A stretch of 21,389 bases of DNA from a virus: positions 1 through 21,389 of the IMG/VR virus record IMGVR_UViG_3300005528_000236. One strand, 5' to 3'. Below are positions 6,984 through 13,099 of this stretch, one piece after another. Every line of letters starts with the position of its first letter. Position 1 is the first letter of the stretch. Both the position numbers and the translations under genes were made by a program. Under the pieces are notes generated by a model. That model saw only the letters and a program-made list of their open reading frames with translations. It did no database searches and was not told the origin of the DNA.

Positions 6984-6984
6984 C

Positions 6985-7590
6985 ATGCTTAAGAACGATC
7001 GCTGGATCAAGGAGCAGGCCGCCGTTGGCATGATCTCCCCGTTTGAACCAAGTCTAGTACGCAAGGTTGAGACAGCGCTGGACGGAGCAACTGTAAATCG
7101 AAGCGTTCTTAGCTACGGGTGCTCCTCGTATGGCTACGACATTCGACTTGCGGCAAGCGAGTTCATGGTATTTCACAGAATTCCAGGCTCGGTAGTAAAT
7201 CCAAAGCGATTCGACCCATTGAATCTTGAGCAAGCAAGTCTTCATTCGGATGAAGACGGGATGTTTTACATTCTTCCAGGGCATTCTTACGGGCTTGGTG
7301 TTGCCGTGGAGAAACTAGAAGTCCCGAGCAACATCACTGTTATATGTCTCGGGAAGAGTACGTATGCAAGATTAGGCATCATTGCCAATACAACGCCCGC
7401 AGAGGCAGCCTGGAAAGGGCATCTGACACTTGAGTTCAGCAACTCAAGCAGTGCCGACTGCCGTATTTACGTGAACGAGGGTATCTGTCAGCTTCTCTTT
7501 TTTGAAGGTGAGCCCTGCGATACAACCTACGAGGACAGGAACGGAAAGTACCAAAATCAGCCACGGAGGATTGTCACGGCAAGGGTTTAG
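6985..7590 (+). CDS. dcd: dCTP deaminase
   Basis: From ATG 6985 this is 201 aa. A GTG at 6949 would add 12 residues, but MLKNDRWIKE is the normal start of the family. Motifs: SSYGYDIRLA (48-57), LGKSTYARLGI (122-132) with the Ser/Arg active-site residues, and WKGHLTLEFSN (143-153) with the catalytic Glu150. The enzyme deaminates dCTP to dUTP; some relatives also hydrolyse it to dUMP. This feeds ThyX, encoded 79 bases downstream, to make dTMP. No separate dUTPase is visible in the window, so either the host enzyme, a gene elsewhere, or a bifunctional activity would be needed. Dcd and ThyX side by side form a phage dTTP-supply module. Confidence 0.92.
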   Translation: MLKNDRWIKEQAAVGMISPFEPSLVRKVETALDGATVNRSVLSYGCSSYGYDIRLAASEFMVFHRIPGSVVNPKRFDPLNLEQASLHSDEDGMFYILPGHSYGLGVAVEKLEVPSNITVICLGKSTYARLGIIANTTPAEAAWKGHLTLEFSNSSSADCRIYVNEGICQLLFFEGEPCDTTYEDRNGKYQNQPRRIVTARV

Positions 7591-7617
7591 TGTTAAGGCA
7601 GCTTGAAGATTGACGGC

Positions 7618-7661
7618 AAGGGGTGTGGCTAAGTAGGCTTCGGTCGCTGTCCACCCCTTTT
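7618..7661 (+). terminator. Hairpin with U-tract just before thyX (attenuator-like)
   Basis: An 8-bp stem AAGGGGTG (7618-7625) / CACCCCTT (7652-7659) encloses a small inner hairpin with a TTCG tetraloop (GGC-TTCG-GTC, 7636-7645) and ends in TTT followed by CTGC. It looks like an intrinsic terminator on the plus strand, yet the thyX ATG is at 7670, leaving no room for a new promoter. It may therefore act as a partial terminator or attenuator, or as a 5' structure controlling thyX and sigma translation. Confidence 0.5.
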
Positions 7662-7669
7662 CTGCTGCT

Positions 7670-8389
7670 ATGGATCCACGGTTCCGGGTTTCACTGATCA
7701 CGCGAACGCCGGAGCCAAACCGGGCGATCTGGTGCGGAATGCACCAAGATTATTCGGAGGGATTTGTAGCAGGTGAGGAATGGCCTGATGAACCAAGGGC
7801 TGGCGAAATCATCATCAAGCGCTTGCTAGCAGGAGAAAGAGGGCACTACGGACCACTGGAGCACGCTCAAATTGTCTTGAATGTTGGCTGGTTCCCGCAT
7901 TCAGTGATGCAACAGGCGAGAACTCACAGAATCGGAGTCTCGTTTGATGTTCAGAGTATGCGTTATACGGGTGACAGAATCTGCAAAGCAGCCAACGAAG
8001 AACTTGCCATTGAAGAAGTTTTTTACCTAAGGCCCGCTGGATACTATTCAGATAGAAATGGAAAAAAGTATCACTACACAGAGAGCCGGAGAAACAAAGA
8101 TCTGGCGCTCTGCAAAGAAGCCGCCAACAGGTATTACGAGTTAATTCTTGACGGATTTGCAGAAGAGCACGCACGCGGCATTTTACCATTTGATTATCGC
8201 CAACATTTTGTAGTTAGTTTTACGCTCAGAGCTTTCTTGCACTTTTTGGATCTTCGCGCCAAGTTGGATGCACAGCTTGAGATTCGGCAACTTTGCGATC
8301 TGATGTGGCCACATCTTGAAAAATGGTCGCCAGAAATCGCAGCTTGGTATAAGGCCACCCGCTACGGCAAAGCGAGGCTTGCGCCATGA
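7670..8389 (+). CDS. thyX: Flavin-dependent thymidylate synthase ThyX
   Basis: This 239-aa protein carries the ThyX signature at residues 84-99: RTHRIGVSFDVQS followed by MRY (family pattern RHRxxSxNxxSxR). The FAD/dUMP-binding residues lie at Arg84, His86, Arg87, Ser91 and Arg98. Upstream, GHYGPLEHAQIVL (58-70) is the usual His-rich block, and the C-terminal LRAKLDAQLEIRQL is the substrate-binding helix. It converts dUMP to dTMP with methylene-tetrahydrofolate and FADH2/NADPH. Cyanobacteria and their phages commonly use ThyX. The stop overlaps the next start by ATGA (8386-8389), so the sigma factor is translationally coupled to it. A structured hairpin sits directly before its start codon. 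Confidence 0.95.
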   Translation: MDPRFRVSLITRTPEPNRAIWCGMHQDYSEGFVAGEEWPDEPRAGEIIIKRLLAGERGHYGPLEHAQIVLNVGWFPHSVMQQARTHRIGVSFDVQSMRYTGDRICKAANEELAIEEVFYLRPAGYYSDRNGKKYHYTESRRNKDLALCKEAANRYYELILDGFAEEHARGILPFDYRQHFVVSFTLRAFLHFLDLRAKLDAQLEIRQLCDLMWPHLEKWSPEIAAWYKATRYGKARLAP

Positions 8390-9324
8390 CATGCGAGGAC
8401 TACTTGAAGGACATTGGCAGAGTGCCACTGTTGACAAGCGAAGAAGAGATCGTGCTTGGTAATAGAGTCCAAGCAATGATCAGAATGCTTGAATCGCACG
8501 GGATTGGCTATCAGCTATCGGCGAGCAATATTGACGAGGCATTGCAGCAGCTCAACCAAGACGAAAAACGGCTTGTAAGACTTGGAATCAAGGCAAGAAA
8601 TCGCATGGTTTCAGCCAATATGAGACTCGTCGTTGCGATAGCCAAAAAGTACGTCAACAAGCAAGTCCACATGACAATGCAGGACTTGATTCAAGAAGGT
8701 GCTATCGGCCTTACGAGAGCTGCTGAGAAGTTTGATCCAGCAAGGGGTTATAAATTTTCGACGTATGCGTATCTATGGATAAAGCAAGGAATGACAAGGG
8801 GGTGTGAGGCCCAAGAGGGCATCATCAAGCTCCCGGCTCACTTGCAGCGTCTGATACGCAGGGCCGGTGAAATGAGAATTCGGCTTGCAGCGAAGCTCGG
8901 AAGAGAGCCGAGCTTCAAGGAGCTTTCCGATCAGATGGGAGAAGCTGATCACGAAAAGCTCAGAAGCATCATCTCGATGCACTTCCTCATGTCACCTGCG
9001 ATCCTGTGGATTGACAGGTGGGTGGAGACAGGGGATCGGTCATTCTTCACGCTATCAGATCTGGCTGGTGACGGCTACGCAGAAGCCAAAAGCGAAGAGG
9101 AGGATACTAGTAAGCTGAACTTTATCATGCTTGCGATTCAAGCACTTGAGCCGATTGACAGGGAGCTTGTCACAAAGAGGCATGGAATTGGCTGCGAGCC
9201 AACCAATTTCAAGGAGTTATCCGAAGCAACGGGCCTGACAGTACAGGTGGCAAAGGAAAGGTATCAAAAGGCTACAGCAAAGATACGGTATATCGTTACA
9301 ACTTTCACCGCGCCTGATGGCTGA
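8386..9324 (+). CDS. Phage-encoded sigma-70 family factor (RpoD / group 2-like)
   Basis: This 312-aa sigma factor is complete from region 1.2 to 4 and lacks region 1.1. Region 1.2: YLKDIGRVPLLTSEEEI (6-22). Region 2: ANMRLVVAIAKKYV (77-90), DLIQEGAIGL, then GYKFSTYAYLWIKQGMTR (121-138). Region 3: about 145-200. Region 4: about 245-302, with the HTH in FKELSEATGLTVQVAKERYQ (275-294). Aligned without gaps to E. coli sigma-70, Gln437 and Thr440 are kept (Gln134, Thr137), but Trp433 is Leu130. In region 4.2 Arg584 and Glu585 become Val286 and Gln287, and Gln589 becomes Glu291. Promoter preference is thus likely changed, especially at -35. It would bind host core RNA polymerase. It is coupled to thyX by ATGA and followed by a terminator. 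Confidence 0.93.
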   Translation: MTCEDYLKDIGRVPLLTSEEEIVLGNRVQAMIRMLESHGIGYQLSASNIDEALQQLNQDEKRLVRLGIKARNRMVSANMRLVVAIAKKYVNKQVHMTMQDLIQEGAIGLTRAAEKFDPARGYKFSTYAYLWIKQGMTRGCEAQEGIIKLPAHLQRLIRRAGEMRIRLAAKLGREPSFKELSDQMGEADHEKLRSIISMHFLMSPAILWIDRWVETGDRSFFTLSDLAGDGYAEAKSEEEDTSKLNFIMLAIQALEPIDRELVTKRHGIGCEPTNFKELSEATGLTVQVAKERYQKATAKIRYIVTTFTAPDG

Positions 9325-9331
9325 ATGGTTG

Positions 9332-9358
9332 CCACCGTCCCGTCACGGTGGACTTTTT
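9332..9358 (+). terminator. Intrinsic terminator after the sigma factor gene
   Basis: Perfect 7-bp stem CCACCGT (9332-9338) / ACGGTGG (9345-9351) with a six-base loop, followed by AC and TTTTT (9354-9358). It begins eight bases after the sigma stop codon and closes the rightward dcd-thyX-sigma run. Confidence 0.8.
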
Positions 9359-9464
9359 ACCAGGGCCGACTCTCAAGGAAAAACGGGCTGGACCTTGAGC
9401 CTGGAAAGTGGAAGGACGCACCGGACGTTTCCAGCATCGTCGTGCCACGAAGGCAAAATAGCAC

Positions 9465-9494
9465 AAAACCCGGAAGCGGCTGCACACCTCCGGG
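9465..9494 (-). terminator. Intrinsic terminator after the P-loop-like gene
   Basis: On the minus strand CCCGGA (9494-9489) pairs with TCCGGG (9474-9469) across a 14-base loop, followed by TTTT (9468-9465) and a second T run. It lies about 75 bases past the stop at 9570. Confidence 0.6.
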
Positions 9495-9569
9495 CTTTGG
9501 CGGGGCTTCCTACAGGGCTGATTCCTGCAGATGCTACGAACATCCTAGCGCAATTTCCTGATCACCGAA

Positions 9570-9905
9570 TCATGATGATGGGTCCGCGTCATAGCGATGA
9601 AGCTCAGCAAGCATAAGGCTAAATCTAGTCTCAATTGCATAGTGGCCAACGAATACTTTGCAGTTTGGATGGGCACCGCGAAGCGTCATTGTCTGCCAGT
9701 CAAAAGTAGGCAGACCCGCGTGAGACTCAATTTTGATGCCAAGATTCCCATAACCAAGTTTTTCAACAAGATGCTCAATGTCCGACTCCTCTCTTGCGGA
9801 GGCGCAGATAATGTAAACTGCGCGGCCATCAAGTGCTGCAGACCCAGCATTTTTGACCATTCTGGTCGTGCGACCAGTACGCCTCAAATCAGCAAGACGG
9901 TTCAT
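9570..9905 (-). CDS. Small P-loop-like phage protein
   Basis: From ATG 9905 this is 111 aa. The frame is open up to 10010, but a strong terminator (9960-9994) and a promoter (9950-9979) occupy that extension, so the internal start is preferred. Residues 5-16 read ADLRRTGRTTRM, a Walker-A-like loop (TGRTT) followed by a helix (MVKNAGSAALDG) and a strand (RAVYIICAS), the usual first beta-alpha-beta of a P-loop NTPase. A later strand (CKVFVGHYAIE) could be a Walker-B-like element, but it has Gly where Asp is expected. Short phage proteins with an RTGRTTRM start are common and poorly understood. It could be a nucleotide-binding or degenerate NTPase. It has its own promoter and terminator. Confidence 0.65.
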   Translation of the reverse strand: MNRLADLRRTGRTTRMVKNAGSAALDGRAVYIICASAREESDIEHLVEKLGYGNLGIKIESHAGLPTFDWQTMTLRGAHPNCKVFVGHYAIETRFSLMLAELHRYDADPSS

Positions 9906-9922
9906 ATAAGTAGAGTTGAGGT

Positions 9923-9935
9923 TTGCGGCCCGCAA
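9923..9935. repeat. 13-bp palindrome downstream of the P-loop gene promoter
   Basis: TTGCGG-C-CCGCAA is a perfect inverted repeat around one central base. It lies between the predicted transcription start (about 9943) and the ATG at 9905, so it is placed as an operator or 5'-leader element. Confidence 0.4.
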
Positions 9936-9949
9936 GGCGGGACAATCAC

Positions 9950-9979
9950 AATATACCACAAAACCCAAGACTCGCACAA
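9950..9979 (-). promoter_or_regulatory. Predicted promoter of the P-loop-like gene
   Basis: Minus strand: TTGTGC (9979-9974), 18 bases, TATATT (9955-9950), with a start near 9943. The -35 sits in the loop and stem of the terminator of the preceding gene, so termination and re-initiation are packed into the same 45 bases. Confidence 0.5.
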
Positions 9980-9994
9980 GAGGCAAGCCTTGGG
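9960..9994 (-). terminator. Intrinsic terminator after the XRE-like gene
   Basis: On the minus strand a 12-pair stem (9994-9983 with 9975-9964, including two G-U pairs) with a seven-base loop is followed by TTTT. The two wobble pairs would be A-C or C-A mismatches in plus-strand RNA, so the hairpin is directional for leftward transcripts. It starts 13 bases after the stop at 10007. Confidence 0.75.
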
Positions 9995-10006
9995 CCTTGC
10001 AGGGTT

Positions 10007-10753
10007 TCATGCTGGCTGCCCGTGATCGCCTCCGTTCAAGCGCGAGCTATTGGCCAGTTGACCACTTGATTTTAACCGTTCCAACAGTGCTGTTCCATCC
10101 CACTCCTCGATCCATGTCTCAGGCTTGTATTTGCCATCCACCCAAAGCATTTGCAACTCTTCAGGAGTGTAATTATCAAAAAGTAGAACGGCTGAAAATC
10201 GCTCCCTATCTTTTTCTGGGGCTTCGTTGACAAGGGTAGAGATGGATTCAGTGAATATGCCACCTCTCCGCACAAGCACTTCTTGAGTGTGCAAGCGCCA
10301 CTTGTTGCAGAGTTCGGCAGCTCTTTTTGACGAAATGAGCGGAGCCGGGGAAGACCTATAGCGGCAGGGCACCTCACTGAATCCAGTGTAGCATTTCCAG
10401 AAATCTACAGCATCCCAAATTCCATTGTCATCGCATTCTATTGGTCTTGCTTTTTCGATAAGTGATCGCAGGTTGATGTCGCTGATTTTCGTGAGATCTT
10501 TTTGCCATGCCAATCTACGATTCAATTCATCAAGCTGGAAGAAAGCTTTTTGGCGAAGCTCGCCAGCCTTGCCCTGCTCAAGAACTGACAGATTGCCATA
10601 GGAAATCGTTTCAAAACCGGCCTCCCTGGCCCACTTGCAGGCTGTGTACTGAGTCCAGCCATTGGAAAGTCGCCAGTTGAGCATCATCTTGCCAAAGGCC
10701 TTACGGCACTCCAGCTGGCGATCCAGTAACTCTTGGTAGTACGGTTGAAACAC
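10007..10753 (-). CDS. XRE/Cro-like HTH regulator with unknown C-terminal domain
   Basis: This 248-aa protein has residues about 20-80 that fit an XRE-type HTH: FGKMMLNWRLSNGWTQYTAC (20-39), a turn, then ISYGNLSVLEQGKAG where the ..LS.LE.G segment is the typical recognition-helix end. The C-terminal two thirds are Trp-rich and unassigned, including SSKRAAELCNKWRLHT, a helical segment, and YTPEELQMLWVDGKYKPETW. A role as a phage transcription regulator is inferred from the HTH only. Its promoter region carries an extended -10 and an immediate inverted repeat that may be its own operator. It lies downstream of the primase gene and is closed by a strong terminator. Confidence 0.65.
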   Translation of the reverse strand: MFQPYYQELLDRQLECRKAFGKMMLNWRLSNGWTQYTACKWAREAGFETISYGNLSVLEQGKAGELRQKAFFQLDELNRRLAWQKDLTKISDINLRSLIEKARPIECDDNGIWDAVDFWKCYTGFSEVPCRYRSSPAPLISSKRAAELCNKWRLHTQEVLVRRGGIFTESISTLVNEAPEKDRERFSAVLLFDNYTPEELQMLWVDGKYKPETWIEEWDGTALLERLKSSGQLANSSRLNGGDHGQPA

Positions 10754-10774
10754 GATTGCAGTTGTTGGTTGGAA

Positions 10775-10791
10775 GCCCTCATAGCGAGGGC
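10775..10791. repeat. 17-bp inverted repeat, candidate operator of the XRE-like gene
   Basis: GCCCTC-(5)-GAGGGC, perfect 6-bp arms. It covers the first bases of the predicted transcript from the extended -10 at 10799-10807. It could be a repressor site or a weak terminator of the primase transcript, since no T run follows. Confidence 0.45.
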
Positions 10792-10798
10792 AGCCCGC

Positions 10799-10807
10799 AT
10801 TCTATCA
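10799..10807 (-). promoter_or_regulatory. Extended -10 promoter of the XRE-like gene
   Basis: Minus strand TGATAGAAT: a TGn motif directly before the -10 TAGAAT (10804-10799). No good -35 at 17-18 bases is seen, as is usual for extended -10 promoters. The start near 10792 leaves a leader of about 40 bases. Confidence 0.45.
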
Positions 10808-10823
10808 CGGATGGCGACCTACA

Positions 10824-10835
10824 AGCGCTAGCGCT
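10824..10835. repeat. 12-bp perfect palindrome at the primase stop codon
   Basis: AGCGCTAGCGCT reads identically on both strands and contains the TAG stop of the primase gene. It may be chance or a protein-binding site upstream of the XRE promoter. Confidence 0.35.
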
Positions 10836-12450
10836 GCTGCTCTACACCAAGCCGCTGATCCTGCAGGAAATCTGGCGGGTCATCATCCGCTGCCCATTCA
10901 GCCACCATTTTCATTAGCTCCCCATGCGTGAAATATCTTTTATCTGTTGGCATCTTAAATGTATTTTCAAAGATATCCCGACTTTCTTGCAGTTTTTGCT
11001 CAAAAAATCTTGCAGGTTCCTCTGCCGTCCTCCGCTCCTGCTGGGGGGTTCCAGGGTTCCGGTGCTCACACCCCTTATGAGGGGGGGTATGGTGAACCAG
11101 TAGATCCCAGTAATGCCAGTGCTTCTGGATGGTGGCCCAGCCCATGCCGAGGAGCTTCCTGACCTGGTTCTTGCTCAGGCCTGCGGCTGTGTCCTTCATC
11201 TTGCAGAACAGGTCGCGCAGGCGTTCACGGCTTGCATTGAAAAGCCTTTCATTGCGGTTGCTATCTGCACTAACTTTGGCTTTTGCCGTTTTTCCATTTG
11301 CGTTCCAACCTCTTCTAAACGAGCAATTGGCCCAGCTTTTGCACCAACTGGTCAGGTTTTCTTTTGTTTCGTCGGATGCGTATTGATCGAATCCAGGTGA
11401 CTCAAGTGCAAGCTGCTCAACAATGGCTGCAAGTTTCTCGGGTGTTTGGGGCTTGTAGCGCAACCTTGCTTGTGTTGTAAGCGCTCCAAGGTTATCATTA
11501 CTTTGGCTGGGGCCAGTCCACGCAATGTTGCCCGACGAGCGCTTGAATTCAGAAATCCCGTTGGACACTTTGCTGCACCGCTTGCTTTGCTTTCGCAAGC
11601 TATCTGCCTGAGATACCAGTTTCTTAAAGTTCAAGCAGCTTTGCGCCTCTTCTACAGCACTTTTCAGTTGCTGCAAGATCAGGACGGGATGGGTGATCGT
11701 TCGGTCGCCAACCACCAGGGCTGAGCCCTCTTGGCCGGGGAGGCGGAAACCGTTGCTCAGAGGGCGCTCAGAGGGGCTTCCGGCATGGAAGGGCATCTCG
11801 CTGGGGAACAGCTCGGCCTGGCCCGCTCCCGTGGCGATTCCGGCCCTCTGGAGAAGCGCACGGCCGATCCAGTGAGCCCGGAAGGCATGGACCCACTCCG
11901 GCAGCGCGATGTAGACGTGCAGCCCACCGGAATTGCTGCTGATAACAAAGTCAACCTTGCAGCCACAGTCTTCTGCAACCTCTTGCAGTCTCAGTAGTTC
12001 TTTGCTTTTGCCGAGTGGGTGCCAGTATTTGCTTGGCTTTTCGGGTTTATTGTCAATGTCAACGACGATAAGCCTTACTTGCCGCTCATGCCTGACTCCA
12101 ATGATCTCCGCGTCATCAGAGGCGGCTCGGAATGCAATCTGAGAAAATGACAAGGGATGCCATCCAGACAGCCAGCTGGCGTCAGGCTTCCTGTAAATAT
12201 AGTTTAGACAGCTTGTGTTGAAGGCCGAGCTAAGCAGCTTTTCATATTCGCGCTTCAGCTCTTTATCAGTTACTCTAAATTTAAGACCGTCTTCATCTTC
12301 GGCGTCAGCGGCGAGCGAATAGCTCTGCTCAAAGCTTTCCTCGCGGGGATCCCCGAGTCGCAGCCATTCCTCGGGCCACTCTGGGGGAGATTCTTGCCAG
12401 TCGTCCTGGGAACCCATTAAAGTGGGTGCGAGCGTGTTGGTGACGCTCAT
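10828..12450 (-). CDS. AEP-superfamily primase (PrimPol-like) with C-terminal HTH
   Basis: Start taken at ATG 12450 (540 aa); the frame is open to ATG 12528 (566 aa), and the first 26 residues of that form are basic and low in content. Numbered from 12528: VRLIVVDIDN with Asp157-x-Asp159, SSNSGGLHVYIAL with Ser200 and His204 (sxH motif), QAELFPS with Glu239, and FRLPG at 261-265. These four blocks are the catalytic core of archaeo-eukaryotic primases in phages and plasmids (DxD, sxH, E/D in ELFP). The C-terminal part includes AAGLSKNQVRKLLGMGWATI, a helix-turn-helix. It would make primers, perhaps also copy DNA, for the DnaB helicase encoded at 4117-5592. The codons at about 11700-11900, covering the ELFP to RLPG part, are 68-73% GC against 45% nearby. 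Confidence 0.8.
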   Translation of the reverse strand: MSVTNTLAPTLMGSQDDWQESPPEWPEEWLRLGDPREESFEQSYSLAADAEDEDGLKFRVTDKELKREYEKLLSSAFNTSCLNYIYRKPDASWLSGWHPLSFSQIAFRAASDDAEIIGVRHERQVRLIVVDIDNKPEKPSKYWHPLGKSKELLRLQEVAEDCGCKVDFVISSNSGGLHVYIALPEWVHAFRAHWIGRALLQRAGIATGAGQAELFPSEMPFHAGSPSERPLSNGFRLPGQEGSALVVGDRTITHPVLILQQLKSAVEEAQSCLNFKKLVSQADSLRKQSKRCSKVSNGISEFKRSSGNIAWTGPSQSNDNLGALTTQARLRYKPQTPEKLAAIVEQLALESPGFDQYASDETKENLTSWCKSWANCSFRRGWNANGKTAKAKVSADSNRNERLFNASRERLRDLFCKMKDTAAGLSKNQVRKLLGMGWATIQKHWHYWDLLVHHTPPHKGCEHRNPGTPQQERRTAEEPARFFEQKLQESRDIFENTFKMPTDKRYFTHGELMKMVAEWAADDDPPDFLQDQRLGVEQQR

Positions 12451-12546
12451 CCGGTCCGTAAAAAGCGATTCGCGTCGCTTGGACCGAAAGGGGGGATTCA
12501 GGAGGCTTGTCCTGGTCCCCCACCCCATTCAGGGCAGCTGGTAGCC

Positions 12547-12575
12547 AGTCTATCGCAGTGACGCAGGAACTGCAA
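12547..12575 (-). promoter_or_regulatory. Predicted promoter of the primase gene
   Basis: Minus strand: TTGCAG (12575-12570), 17 bases, TAGACT (12552-12547), with a start near 12540. That would be 12 bases before ATG 12528 and 90 before ATG 12450, so it does not settle the start codon. Confidence 0.5.
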
Positions 12576-12605
12576 GTACACTGCCAAATACCCCGCCAGC
12601 CATAA

Positions 12606-12953
12606 ATGCCACGCAAGCCGAACCTTGCTGTAACCGAGCTGCCGGCCAACTACAAGGCGCCTCCTAGACCAGTACGGAAATTCAATCCGACAAGAGCGAA
12701 GCTCAACCGCTTTCTTGAAGTTAGGTGGTCAAGCGGCGCCGTTCCAATCAGGATTTCCGAGGTTCAGTCTGCGCTTGAAATACCGATCGCATCTTGGCCA
12801 AAGTATAAACACGAGGTTGAGCGTTGGCTTACGGTTGTCGGCTGGAGAAATTGCACAAGAAAAATGGGTAGCGATAAGCCTTCTCTCCGGGGCTGGTGGC
12901 CGCCGCTCAAGCCGGTGAAGAGGATCGACGACTGGAGCGAGTACGACGATTGA
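12606..12953 (+). CDS. Unknown 115-aa basic protein
   Basis: Divergent from the primase gene. Family not recognised. The protein is basic, with a Pro/Lys N-terminus (MPRKPNLAVTELPANYKAPP), then a compact part at about 34-95 (NRFLEVRWSSG, ISEVQSALEIPIASWPKYKHEVERWL). There the order strand, turn, ISEVQSAL, helix suggests a winged-helix or small HTH fold. The C-terminus is Trp/Asp-rich (IDDWSEYDD). The real-protein look (Trp content, charge balance) and the terminator 52 bases after its stop support it. The short space before it (12529-12605) carries the divergent primase promoter. A DNA-binding role is possible but not shown. Confidence 0.6.
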   Translation: MPRKPNLAVTELPANYKAPPRPVRKFNPTRAKLNRFLEVRWSSGAVPIRISEVQSALEIPIASWPKYKHEVERWLTVVGWRNCTRKMGSDKPSLRGWWPPLKPVKRIDDWSEYDD

Positions 12954-13004
12954 TCCAGTCGCCTGGTAGGCTCTCTTGGCGCTCTTGGACGGGCGGGACG
13001 GCGG

Positions 13005-13037
13005 CCCAGGATACAGCCCCCACAGGCTCCTGGGTTT
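13005..13037 (+). terminator. Hairpin terminator between convergent genes
   Basis: Perfect 7-bp arms CCCAGGA (13005-13011) / TCCTGGG (13028-13034) with an inner GCC/GGC pairing, followed by TTT. It lies in the 146-base space between the rightward unknown gene and the leftward holin-like gene. The short T run makes it moderate. Nothing else is seen in 12954-13099. Confidence 0.5.
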
Positions 13038-13099
13038 AGCCCCTCAACAGGCAGCCAGCCAAGACGCAACGCCCAACAGAGCGCGAGACTTGCAAGGTC

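Larger units (their letters stand above)
9325..9569. other. Intergenic space between convergent genes; two terminators
   Basis: About 245 bases without a convincing gene. It contains the plus-strand terminator after the sigma gene and the minus-strand terminator after the P-loop-like gene. A frame in phase with the sigma gene stays open from ATG 9325 to about 9561, but it runs through both hairpins and ends in a Cys/Ser/Pro-rich stretch, so I do not call it a gene. Confidence 0.6.

Noticed and set aside
9906-10010. 35-residue N-terminal extension of the P-loop-like protein (ATGA overlap with the XRE-like gene)
   Set aside because: A strong leftward terminator and a promoter lie within it, and the RTGRTTRM motif is normally close to the N-terminus.
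11081-11087. Run of seven G (slippery CCCCCCC on the coding strand) in the primase gene
   Set aside because: The frame is intact on both sides and no downstream structure or alternative frame suggests programmed frameshifting; it is only a possible sequencing-error spot.
12764-13069. Minus-strand frame across the end of the 115-aa gene
   Set aside because: Arg/Pro/Ser-rich composition, crosses a hairpin terminator and overlaps a better plus-strand gene.
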